Assembly (NCBI RefSeq): GCF_000422385.1
Contig: NZ_KE383821.1
Location: forward strand, 53,585 to 117,584
Origin: Microbacterium indicum DSM 19969
GTDB taxonomy: Bacteria > Actinomycetota > Actinomycetes > Actinomycetales > Microbacteriaceae
Direction: 5' to 3'
Length of the DNA: 64,000 bases
Shown: one piece after another, positions 18,158 to 26,411 of the stretch
Layout of the letters: each line of letters starts with the position of its first letter
Position numbering within the stretch: position 1 is the first letter of the stretch
Made by a program: the position numbers and the translations under genes
Notes under the pieces: model-generated
What the model saw: only the letters and a program-made list of their open reading frames with translations
The model's database searches: none
What the model was told of the DNA's origin: nothing

Positions 18158-18904
18158 TCAGATGACGTGGATGCCGCACTCGACCTTCGTCGAACCGGCC
18201 CACCTGCCGGAACGCGGATCCGCGCCCTCCTCGACGGGCTGGGTGCACGGCTCGCAGCCGATCGAGGGGTACCCCGCGTCGAGCAGCAGGTTCATCGGGA
18301 CGCGGTGCTCGGCGGCGTAGCCGTAGAGCTCGTCTCTCATCCAGGTGACGAGCGGGTTGACCTTCACCATGCCGCGCTTGTGGTCGAAGGTCACGAGGGG
18401 CGCGTTGCGGCGCGTGATCGACTCCTCGCGGCGCACGCCCGAGATCCACACCTCGTATCCGTCGAGCGCCCCGCCCAGCGGCTCGACCTTGCGCATCGCG
18501 CAGCACGCCTCGGGATCCGTCGCGAAGAGGTCCTTCCCGTGGCGGGCGTCCTGCTCGGCGACGGTGTGCTCGGGGGTGATGTTAACGAGGCGGATGTCGA
18601 GGTCCTCCGCCGCGACGTCGCGCGTCGCGAGGGTCTCGATGAAGTGGTAGCCCGTGTCGAGGAAGAGCACGTCGACGCCGGGCACGTGCTGCGAGACGAG
18701 GTGCGGAAGCACCGTGTTCGCCATCGAGGACGCGACGGCGACCGCGCCCGTGTCGAAGGTGCGCGCGACCCAGGCGAGCGCCTCCGCGGCCGTCGCCTCG
18801 TGGTCGGTTCCGGATCCGAGCTCCTCGACGCCGGCGAGCGCGATCTCCCGCAGCTCGTCGGCCGTGCGCAGGGCCGAGACCCGGGGTGCCAGGTCGACCG
18901 TCAT
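18158..18904 (-). CDS. cysH: Adenylyl-sulfate (APS) reductase
   Basis: The 248-residue enzyme makes sulfite in assimilatory sulfate reduction. C134-C135 and C217-x2-C220 are the [4Fe-4S] ligands that mark APS reductases rather than PAPS reductases. The catalytic cysteine is C243 in VECGIHVI at the C-terminus. It overlaps the sulfite reductase gene by 4 bases and is translationally coupled to it. The other sulfate-activation genes (cysD, cysN) do not follow; the bidirectional terminator does. Confidence 0.93.
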   Translation of the reverse strand: MTVDLAPRVSALRTADELREIALAGVEELGSGTDHEATAAEALAWVARTFDTGAVAVASSMANTVLPHLVSQHVPGVDVLFLDTGYHFIETLATRDVAAEDLDIRLVNITPEHTVAEQDARHGKDLFATDPEACCAMRKVEPLGGALDGYEVWISGVRREESITRRNAPLVTFDHKRGMVKVNPLVTWMRDELYGYAAEHRVPMNLLLDAGYPSIGCEPCTQPVEEGADPRSGRWAGSTKVECGIHVI

Positions 18905-20619
18905 CGCAGCGCCTCCTCTTCGGCCCGGTGCGCCCAGGCCGCGAACGTCTCGTCACCCTGCCTGTCCGACGTGAACCGCCGAGTCACGCGCTCGACGTAG
19001 TCGGCGATCCCGTCGGCCTCGACCTTGAGCCCGCGCACGGTGCGGCCGAGCCCGGCCTCCGCGCGGCTCTCGGAGGCGAGACCGCCGCCGAGGTGCACCT
19101 GGAAGCCCGGGACCCTGTTGCCCGCGTCGTCGGTGATCATCTGCCCCTTGAGCCCGATGTCGGCCGTCTGGATCCGCGCGCACGAGTTGGGGCAGCCGTT
19201 GACGTGCAGGCTGAGGAGCGGGAGATCCTGGCCCGCGAGGCGCTGCTCGAGCTCGTCGATCGCGCGCTTCGCGGTCTCCTTCGTCTCGACGATGGCGAGC
19301 TTGCAGTACTCGATTCCCGTGCAGGCGATCGTGCCCCGCCGGATGAGGCTCGGCCGCGCCTCGAGCCCGAGCGCGTCCATCTCGGCGATGAGCGGCTCGA
19401 CCTCGGCCTCCTCGACGTCGAGCACGACGAGCTTCTGGTGCGGCGTCGTGCGCAGGCGTCCGGATCCGCGGCGCTCGAGCGCGTCAGCGAGCGCCGTGAG
19501 GGTGTCGCCCGAGAGGCGCCCGACGGTCGGGGCGACGCCGATGTAGAAGCGGCCGTCCTTCTGGCGGTGCACGCCGACGTGGTCGGCGGGTCCCGTCGAA
19601 CGGACGGGCGCGTCGCCGTCGGCGAGCGCGTAGCCGAGGTACTCCGACTCGAGCACCTCGCGGAAGCGCTCGGCCCCCCAGTCGGCGAGGAGGAACTTGA
19701 GCCGCGCCTTGTTCCGCAGCCGCCGGTAGCCGTAGTCGCGGAAGATGCGGCAGACGCCGTGCCAGACGTCGGCGACCTGGTCGGGCGCGACCCACGCGCC
19801 GAGGCGCTCGCCGAGCCGCGGCACGGTCGAGAGCGCCCCGCCGACCCACAGGTCGTAGCCGACGCCGTGCTCGGGGTGGCGGGAGGCGATGAACGCGACG
19901 TCGTTGATCTCGTGCACGACGTCCTGGCTCGGGTGCCCCGTGATCGCGGTCTTGAACTTGCGCGGCAGGTTCGCGAGCTCGGGATCCCCGATGAACCGGG
20001 TCGTGATCTCGTCGATCTGCGGCGTCGGATCGATGAGCTCGTCGGCCGAGATGCCCGCGACGGGCGATCCGAGGACGACGCGCGGGACGTCGCCGCACGC
20101 CTCGGTCGTGCCGAGGCCGACGCTCTCGAGGCGCCGCCAGATCTCGGGCATCGACTCGACCTCGATCCAGTGCAGCTGGATGTTCTGGCGGTCGGTGAGG
20201 TCGGCGGATCCGCGGGCGAACTCGGTCGAGATCCCGCCGATGACGCGCAGCTGCTCGGTCGTGAGCTGCCCGCCGTCGATGCGCACGCGCAGCATGAAGT
20301 ACTCGTCCTCGAGCTCGTGCGGCTCGAGCGTCGCGGTCTTCCCCCCGTCGATTCCGGGCTTGCGCTGCGTGTAGAGCCCCCACCAGCGGAAGCGGCCGTG
20401 CAGATCCGTCGGGTCGATCGAGGCGAACCCGCCGCGCGCGTACTCGTTCTCGATGCGCTCGCGGACGTTGAGCCCGTTGTCGTCGGCCTTGAACTGCTCG
20501 TTGGCGTTGAGCGGCTCTGTGCCGTCGATCTTCCACTGCCCGAGCGGCTTCGACGCGCCGCGTGCGGCGCGGGTGCGGGCCCCGCGGGCCGGGGTCGAGG
20601 GAGCCTGATCGATCGACAT
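18901..20619 (-). CDS. Ferredoxin-dependent sulfite reductase (SirA/NirA type)
   Basis: The 572-residue protein binds siroheme and [4Fe-4S] through C433, C439, C476 and C480 (ACTGIEYC, NGCPNSC). Y83 and C175 are spaced exactly as the Tyr-Cys crosslinked pair of Mycobacterium tuberculosis SirA (92 residues apart), which favours sulfite rather than nitrite as substrate. The next gene is the APS reductase, so the pair turns APS into sulfide. It was probably leaderless: TAGGCT ends six bases before the ATG. Confidence 0.92.
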   Translation of the reverse strand: MSIDQAPSTPARGARTRAARGASKPLGQWKIDGTEPLNANEQFKADDNGLNVRERIENEYARGGFASIDPTDLHGRFRWWGLYTQRKPGIDGGKTATLEPHELEDEYFMLRVRIDGGQLTTEQLRVIGGISTEFARGSADLTDRQNIQLHWIEVESMPEIWRRLESVGLGTTEACGDVPRVVLGSPVAGISADELIDPTPQIDEITTRFIGDPELANLPRKFKTAITGHPSQDVVHEINDVAFIASRHPEHGVGYDLWVGGALSTVPRLGERLGAWVAPDQVADVWHGVCRIFRDYGYRRLRNKARLKFLLADWGAERFREVLESEYLGYALADGDAPVRSTGPADHVGVHRQKDGRFYIGVAPTVGRLSGDTLTALADALERRGSGRLRTTPHQKLVVLDVEEAEVEPLIAEMDALGLEARPSLIRRGTIACTGIEYCKLAIVETKETAKRAIDELEQRLAGQDLPLLSLHVNGCPNSCARIQTADIGLKGQMITDDAGNRVPGFQVHLGGGLASESRAEAGLGRTVRGLKVEADGIADYVERVTRRFTSDRQGDETFAAWAHRAEEEALR

Positions 20620-20625
20620 GGGGCG

Positions 20626-20631
20626 AGCCTA
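20626..20631 (-). promoter_or_regulatory. -10 element of the sulfite/APS reductase operon, leaderless type
   Basis: TAGGCT, then six bases, then the ATG at 20619. Confidence 0.45.
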
Positions 20632-20712
20632 GGGAGGGCCCCTCCGCGCGGGCCGCCGTGTGACGTAATGCGACGCTGTGAGACATGGGCCGGGAGCCCC
20701 CGCCGAGCGGAC

Positions 20713-20718
20713 TAATCT
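20713..20718 (+). promoter_or_regulatory. -10 element of pgi, leaderless type
   Basis: TAATCT, then seven bases, then the ATG at 20726. Confidence 0.5.
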
Positions 20719-20725
20719 GGGCAGT

Positions 20726-22402
<1,677 letters not shown>

Positions 22403-22407
22403 GCCGC

Positions 22408-22453
22408 ACGACGAAGCCGCCCCGAGGGATCCCCCCCCGGGCGGCTTCGTCGT
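22408..22453. terminator. Bidirectional terminator after pgi
   Basis: A 15-16-bp stem (ACGACGAAGCCGCCC and complement) with a C-rich loop, between pgi and the convergent thioesterase gene. Confidence 0.75.
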
Positions 22454-22459
22454 CTGCGC

Positions 22460-22918
22460 CTACGGGAGGCGGATCGACGCGGTGTCGGCGTGCTCCGTCG
22501 GCATGCGGTCGCGGTTGTAGGTGATGTCGGTGTAGCCGTGCGGCGTCGGCGAGCCGTTCTCGTCGACCGACACGAACACGATCTTCTCGATCGTCAGGAT
22601 CTTGCGGCGCGTGATCATGTTGCGCACGACGGCGCGCATCGTGAGCGAGGTGCGGCCGAAGTGCGTCGCCGTGAGGCCCATCTCGATGAGGTCGCCCTGC
22701 ACCGCCGACGCCTCGAAGTTGATCTCGGAGATCAGCTTCGTGACGACGCGGTAGTTGCCGAGCTGGACGATCGCGTAGATCGCCGCCTCCTCGTCGATCC
22801 AGCGCAGCAGGCTGCCGCCGAAGAGGGTGCCGTTGGCGTTGAGGTCCTCGGGCTTCACCCACTTGCGGGTGTGGAAGTTGATGCCGTCTTCCGACGTGAT
22901 GTCGTTCTTGCGTGCCAC
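22460..22918 (-). CDS. Hotdog-fold acyl-CoA thioesterase (YciA-like)
   Basis: The 152-residue protein has the hotdog thioesterase signature NANGTLFGGSLLRWIDEEAA, in which the aspartate is catalytic. It hydrolyses acyl-CoA esters; chain-length preference cannot be read. Two GTG starts are possible. The one at 22918 is preferred because TAGCGT ends seven bases before it, whereas the earlier one at 22927 lies right against that hexamer. It is the last host gene before the genomic island. Confidence 0.85.
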   Translation of the reverse strand: MARKNDITSEDGINFHTRKWVKPEDLNANGTLFGGSLLRWIDEEAAIYAIVQLGNYRVVTKLISEINFEASAVQGDLIEMGLTATHFGRTSLTMRAVVRNMITRRKILTIEKIVFVSVDENGSPTPHGYTDITYNRDRMPTEHADTASIRLP

Positions 22919-22925
22919 GGATCCC

Positions 22926-22931
22926 ACGCTA
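22926..22931 (-). promoter_or_regulatory. -10 element of the thioesterase gene, leaderless type
   Basis: TAGCGT, then seven bases, then the GTG at 22918. Confidence 0.45.
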
Positions 22932-22986
22932 CGCCGCGAGCCCGTGCCTTCGCCGTCAGCGCCTGTGCGCGCGGCCTCGATCGTCT

Positions 22987-23029
22987 GTGCCGGCTACCGG
23001 GTTCGAACCGATGACCCCCTGTTTACAAG
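22987..23029. repeat. attL: 43-bp copy of the tRNA-Thr 3' half
   Basis: Identical over 43 bases to 26311-26353. It covers the tRNA 3' end through the anticodon loop and then diverges (GCAACG here against ACAGGT in the intact gene), so it is not a functional tRNA. The geneless stretch 23030-23222 beyond it shows no coding signal; it contains a pair of GGAGCC repeats near 23173-23192. Confidence 0.92.
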
Positions 23030-23172
23030 GCAACGTCGAGCGCCCCACCGCGTAGCCCGCTGCGCACCACCGCACCCCGTTCTAGCCCGAGATTCCGCAG
23101 GTTTCGCCACTCTCAGAGCGGCGCAAGGCGGTGCGCCGCGGAGGACCGAAGTGGGGCTCGGAGAGGCGCAGG

Positions 23173-23192
23173 TGGAGCCTCACAGGAGCCCC
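23173..23192. repeat. Possible integrase arm-type site, left
   Basis: TGGAGCC and GGAGCCCC in tandem. The same pair recurs near the right end at 26231-26250, in the same orientation. A role as integrase arm sites is only inferred from position. Confidence 0.3.
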
Positions 23193-23222
23193 AGCTTCAC
23201 AACCAGCGCTGCCGCTTGATAG

Positions 23223-23984
23223 TCACTCGCACTTGTCGCGCGTATCAGGGTCTGCGCCGGTCATCATCGTCAGGATCGAGGCGTACTGCCCCTGGTCGCA
23301 GACGACCCGCGCGGTCACCTCGCTCGACTTGAAGACATCGATCGAGCGATTGTTCGTGATTGTCGTTGTCCAGCCCTCGGCATCTTTGAGCACGTACACG
23401 AACTGATCGGCGGAGCCTGAGCGGGTGACACGTTCGAGCGGCAACCACATGCCCTGTGGAACCACAAGGAGCGTTACCAGAAGAACAATGGTCGTGATGT
23501 AGGCCGGTGAGGTTGGCGGCGTCTTGCCTGGGCCCGGGGCCATCCACTCGTGGAGGCGACGCCAGGGCTTCACATAGCGCAGCAACAGCCACCCGGTCAC
23601 CAAACCAAAGACGACAGCTCCGACAAGCCAGACTGTCGCCGGAAACGGGCCGAGCAAGAGCCAGAATGCAGCTCCGGCGAAAAGAGCGAGTCGGCCCTTC
23701 GCCGTGCGTATCGCCGCGTTGAACGCCGGGGTTCTGGCCATGAGCATCTGAAAGGCGAAGTAGACGAGCAGCGGGAGCAGCGGGAGGAACGTCCCGAGCA
23801 GGAGGGTGAGGATGTTCAGAGTCTCTACGAGTGTCTTCATTACGACCGGGTCGCCGCCCGAGTACAACATGACGCGGATCGCGGCCACGACCACGGGCAA
23901 GATCGCGATGAGGATTGCTGCGTGAGTCCACGCGCGCCCCAGGAGTGAAGGCTTCTCCGGCTTCTCGGGGTTCGTGGCTGTCAT
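23223..23984 (-). CDS. Island-encoded membrane protein with extracytoplasmic C-terminal domain
   Basis: The 253-residue protein is not recognised. It shows about four to five hydrophobic helices (roughly 18-42, 56-80, 95-112, 113-137 and 160-180), then a soluble tail of about 70 residues with two cysteines (VVCDQGQ and the penultimate residue). The tail is predicted to lie outside the cell by its position after the last helix. There is no nucleotide-binding, macro or protease motif. The ATG at 23984 is preferred to the GTG directly before it. It is transcribed away from the integrase and TIR genes. Confidence 0.65.
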   Translation of the reverse strand: MTATNPEKPEKPSLLGRAWTHAAILIAILPVVVAAIRVMLYSGGDPVVMKTLVETLNILTLLLGTFLPLLPLLVYFAFQMLMARTPAFNAAIRTAKGRLALFAGAAFWLLLGPFPATVWLVGAVVFGLVTGWLLLRYVKPWRRLHEWMAPGPGKTPPTSPAYITTIVLLVTLLVVPQGMWLPLERVTRSGSADQFVYVLKDAEGWTTTITNNRSIDVFKSSEVTARVVCDQGQYASILTMMTGADPDTRDKCE

Positions 23985-24200
23985 CACGGAACCATCTTGC
24001 CGCGCGCTTCCGACACTGCGCGCGCAGTCGCCGTGTAGGTGGCCGTCGCGCCCATGTGATTGAGCAGGTGGCCGCGTAGCGGGCGAACGGGGCGAGGGAG
24101 GCCGCGATCCCTCAACCTCGCCCCGCTCGAGCTCCCCTGGTCCGAGGGGAGCCGCCCGCGCGGTCGGATGCGGCGACAGTCCGCGCAGGAGGCGGTCGGC

Positions 24201-24320
24201 TCAGCGGAGACGCACCCCGTACTCGGGCGCGGCGCCGTCGGCAGGGAAGACCTGCTCCGGATCGCGACCATGCGCTCTGAGCAGCCGCACGCGCTCACTC
24301 ACGCTCAGCTTGCGCGGCAT
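24201..24320 (-). CDS. Small island reading frame, 39 residues
   Basis: MPRKLSVSERVRLLRAHG and a further 21 residues look like natural protein (amphipathic helix, few low-complexity runs), and the frame is antisense to the extra N-terminal codons of the integrase. Its ribosome site is weak. It may be the stub of a longer gene cut when the integrase lost its N-terminus. Confidence 0.3.
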   Translation of the reverse strand: MPRKLSVSERVRLLRAHGRDPEQVFPADGAAPEYGVRLR

Positions 24321-25277
24321 GCCGTCCGGTGTGCGGTACCGGTGGATTACTACGACCTGGCGTTCCGGGCGCACGCCTTCCCCGCGTTCGGCAAGCGCCG
24401 CATCGCCACCATCAGCGCGGCGGACCTCGAAGGTTGGATCGCGGATATGCGTGCCAAGCCGAAGGCCAACGGCGCTGCACGGTCGGAGACGTCGGTGCTG
24501 GGCATGTACCGCACGGTGCGGAAGGTGTTCTCGTACGCCTACGCACATCGGCTCATCCCGTTCGACCCGTGCTTAGCCGTAACGCCGCCGAAGGCCGACA
24601 CCCGAGAGGCGCGCTTCCTGTCCATCGAGGAAGTGCACGCGCTGGCCACAGAGCTCGCCACGCAGCCGCCGTACGACCTGCTGGTCCGATCCGCGGCGCT
24701 GACAGGGCTGCGCGTGGGAGAGGTCGCCGCGTTGCGCGTGCGCGACGTCGACCTGCGCCGGGGCGAGGTCCAGGTACGCCGGAACATGACGCACACGTCG
24801 CAGGGCTATGTCCTCGGCACCCCGAAGACCTCCCGCGGCGTGCGCGATGTGCCGATCTTGGACGATGGGCTGTTCGCAGACCTGAAGGAGCACCTGCGCA
24901 ACCACCCCTACCGCGACGACCTCGAAGCCGGGCTGTGGCCGGGGAAGGTCTATGGGCACAACCTCCTCAGCTACGAGCGCGCCTTCGACCCCAAAGGCTT
25001 CTACCGCTACACGTTCAAGCCCGCGGCGGAGCGGGCCGGGATGAAGGGGCTCAAGTTCCACGAGCTACGCCACACCTTCGCCACGCTCGCGCTGGAGTCC
25101 GGCGCGCTGGACATGCACGAACTCAGCCGGGCGATGGGCCACGCGAGCTACGCCATCACAGACAAGGTCTACGCACACCTGCGCCCGCGGGACTACTCCC
25201 GCCACCGCGCCGCGTTCTCGGCGCACGTCGCCGCCGCGCAGACCCCGCCCGCGCCCGTTCTCACTATCGGTCGATAG
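24270..25277 (+). CDS. Tyrosine recombinase (integrase), N-terminally truncated
   Basis: The catalytic domain is complete: R in GLRVGEVAAL, K in TPKTSRGVRDVPI, H-x-x-R in HELRHTFATLA, then H and the nucleophile Y in GHASYAITDKVYAHL. The core-binding domain is recognisable only from about 24350 (LAFRAHAFPAFGKRRI). The arm-binding domain and the first half of the core-binding domain of this integrase type are missing. The frame stays open upstream to 24060, but those codons show no integrase features. The ATG at 24270 is an arbitrary choice. The protein could cut DNA but probably no longer excises the island efficiently. Confidence 0.75.
   Translation: MRSEQPHALTHAQLARHAVRCAVPVDYYDLAFRAHAFPAFGKRRIATISAADLEGWIADMRAKPKANGAARSETSVLGMYRTVRKVFSYAYAHRLIPFDPCLAVTPPKADTREARFLSIEEVHALATELATQPPYDLLVRSAALTGLRVGEVAALRVRDVDLRRGEVQVRRNMTHTSQGYVLGTPKTSRGVRDVPILDDGLFADLKEHLRNHPYRDDLEAGLWPGKVYGHNLLSYERAFDPKGFYRYTFKPAAERAGMKGLKFHELRHTFATLALESGALDMHELSRAMGHASYAITDKVYAHLRPRDYSRHRAAFSAHVAAAQTPPAPVLTIGR
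25264..25277. promoter_or_regulatory. Palindrome in the TIR gene promoter (possible operator)
   Basis: CTATCG-GT-CGATAG, a perfect 14-bp palindrome overlapping the integrase stop codon and the -35 region of the TIR promoter. Confidence 0.35.
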
Positions 25278-25293
25278 GCCCCCGAGACGTGGC

Positions 25294-25299
25294 TAAGAT
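25294..25299 (+). promoter_or_regulatory. -10 element of the TIR gene, leaderless type
   Basis: TAAGAT, then six bases, then the GTG at 25306. Confidence 0.5.
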
Positions 25300-25305
25300 C
25301 GCCGT

Positions 25306-26226
25306 GTGCCCCTCTCCCGAGTCGAACGATTCAAGATGAAGCGCCAGATGGTCGACGTGTTGGATGAGGACCGCAACTGGAACTTCCGGCGTGTCAACCT
25401 TCTGCTGATCGAGTACGGATGCACGCCCCTCGGCGGGTACGGCAACGACGACTTCGCGTTCGAGGACAGCGTCAAGGACGTCTCGGACTCGGACCTCATC
25501 GAGATGTACTCGCTCGTAACCGGAACAGAGGTCGATGACGTACAGAGCCAGATCGAGACGGTGGATTCGTCGCTCTGGAAGCCCGGCTACGTCCGACTGT
25601 TCCTGTCGCATTCGGCACGGCACAAGAAGTTCATCGGGCAGGTCGCAGACGAGCTCGCGGTCTCCGGCATACATGCATTCGTGGCGCACGACACGATGGA
25701 GTATGAGCTCCCGTGGCAGGAGCAGATCGAAGAAGCACTTCGGAGCATGCAGGCGTTCGTCGCGGTCACGCACGCTGAGTTTCTCGACAGTGCGTGGTGT
25801 CATCAGGAGATCGGCTGGGCGCTTGGTCGGGGCGTCCCCAAGTACGTCGTCCGTGCGCCAGCAGACCCCACAGGGTTCATCGGACGCACGCAGTGGCCTC
25901 AGGCCGGAGACGTTGACCACCGGCAGGTAGCCCAGATCATCCTCCAGTGGGTCAGCAAGATCCCGGAGTTCTCAGATCAGATTGTGGACGGTTTGCTTGC
26001 TGCTCTCCGCTCCGCGGGGAACTACATGGACGCCGGTGCGACCGCAAAGCGAATCGCCACTATCGAGACTCTGACGCCGAAGCAGTGGGCGACGCTGGCC
26101 GAGATCTACCACGAGAACGATCAGGTCGGAGGCGCGGGACTCGTCGGCCGAGCACTGGCCCCGTATTACCGCGAGCACGGGCAGGCCTGGCCGCCCGCCC
26201 GTCCCGCAGAACCGGATCCGTTTTAG
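25306..26226 (+). CDS. TIR-domain protein, likely antiviral defence effector
   Basis: The 306-residue protein has a central TIR domain (about 95-190) with the first strand VRLFLSHS and the catalytic-type glutamate E168 in SAWCHQEIGWAL, so NAD-degrading or NAD-derivative-producing activity is likely. The N-terminal 90 residues (IEYGCTPLGGYGNDDFAF, SDSDLIEMYSLVTG) are not a domain I can name; similar N-termini precede TIR in other bacterial proteins. The C-terminal 110 residues are helical. Bacterial TIR proteins commonly act in anti-phage immunity (for example Thoeris ThsB), but no ThsA, Argonaute, CBASS cyclase or other partner is adjacent. Its own leaderless promoter and a palindrome suggest separate regulation. 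Confidence 0.85.
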   Translation: MPLSRVERFKMKRQMVDVLDEDRNWNFRRVNLLLIEYGCTPLGGYGNDDFAFEDSVKDVSDSDLIEMYSLVTGTEVDDVQSQIETVDSSLWKPGYVRLFLSHSARHKKFIGQVADELAVSGIHAFVAHDTMEYELPWQEQIEEALRSMQAFVAVTHAEFLDSAWCHQEIGWALGRGVPKYVVRAPADPTGFIGRTQWPQAGDVDHRQVAQIILQWVSKIPEFSDQIVDGLLAALRSAGNYMDAGATAKRIATIETLTPKQWATLAEIYHENDQVGGAGLVGRALAPYYREHGQAWPPARPAEPDPF

Positions 26227-26230
26227 GAGT

Positions 26231-26250
26231 TGGAGCCCTCTTGGAGCCCC
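26231..26250. repeat. Possible integrase arm-type site, right
   Basis: TGGAGCCCTC and TTGGAGCCCC in tandem just after the TIR stop codon, echoing 23173-23192. Confidence 0.3.
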
Positions 26251-26270
26251 GGCCACCTTCGAACAATGCG

Positions 26271-26305
26271 AAAGGCCCGATCAGATTCTCACCCGATCGG
26301 GCCTT
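26271..26305 (-). terminator. Terminator of tRNA-Thr
   Basis: A stem AAGGCCCGATC / GATCGGGCCTT followed by TTTCGC on the minus strand, seven bases past the tRNA 3' end. It lies on the island side of the att site, so it arrived with the island. Confidence 0.65.
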
Positions 26306-26310
26306 CTCTG

Positions 26311-26353
26311 GTGCCGGCTACCGGGTTCGAACCGATGACCCCCTGTTTACAAG
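26311..26353. repeat. attR: 43-bp repeat within intact tRNA-Thr
   Basis: Identical to 22987-23029. The crossover lies between the tRNA anticodon loop and its 3' end. Confidence 0.92.
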
Positions 26354-26384
26354 ACAGGTGCTCTACCAACTGAGCTAAGCCGGC
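26312..26384 (-). tRNA. tRNA-Thr(UGT)
   Basis: The 73-nt cloverleaf on the minus strand has acceptor GCCGGCT pairing with AGCCGGC, D-arm GCTCAGTTGGTAGAGC, anticodon stem CCTGT/ACAGG with loop CTTGTAA (anticodon TGT, threonine), T-arm GGTTCGAACCC and discriminator A. It is intact because the island restored its 3' half. Confidence 0.97.
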
Positions 26385-26411
26385 GTCGGGCGCTGGGCGC
26401 CCTCAGCGAGA

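Larger units (their letters stand above)
22987..26353. mobile_element. Genomic island integrated in tRNA-Thr(UGT)
   Basis: The interval runs from one copy of a 43-bp direct repeat to the other. The right copy is part of an intact tRNA-Thr gene, the left copy a fragment of the same tRNA's 3' half. Inside are a membrane protein, a short reading frame, a truncated tyrosine recombinase and a TIR-domain protein. Base composition is visibly lower in G+C and codon use is less biased than in the flanks. There are no replication, transfer or phage structural genes. The integrase lacks its N-terminal part, so the island is probably no longer able to excise itself. Confidence 0.88.

Noticed and set aside
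18158..20619. Nitrite reductase
   Set aside because: The Tyr-Cys pair at SirA spacing and the APS reductase partner favour sulfite reduction.
22987..23029. Second tRNA-Thr gene
   Set aside because: Only the 3' half of the tRNA is present; the D-arm and 5' acceptor strand are missing, so it is the attL repeat.
24060..24269. N-terminal domain of the integrase
   Set aside because: The frame is open but its residues show no integrase similarity and the antisense strand looks at least as protein-like.
25306..26226. Thoeris system
   Set aside because: A TIR protein is present but no ThsA (NAD-binding SIR2/SLOG or macro-type) gene is in the island or beside it.
22987..26353. Prophage
   Set aside because: There are no phage structural, lysis or replication genes, only an integrase fragment and two cargo genes.
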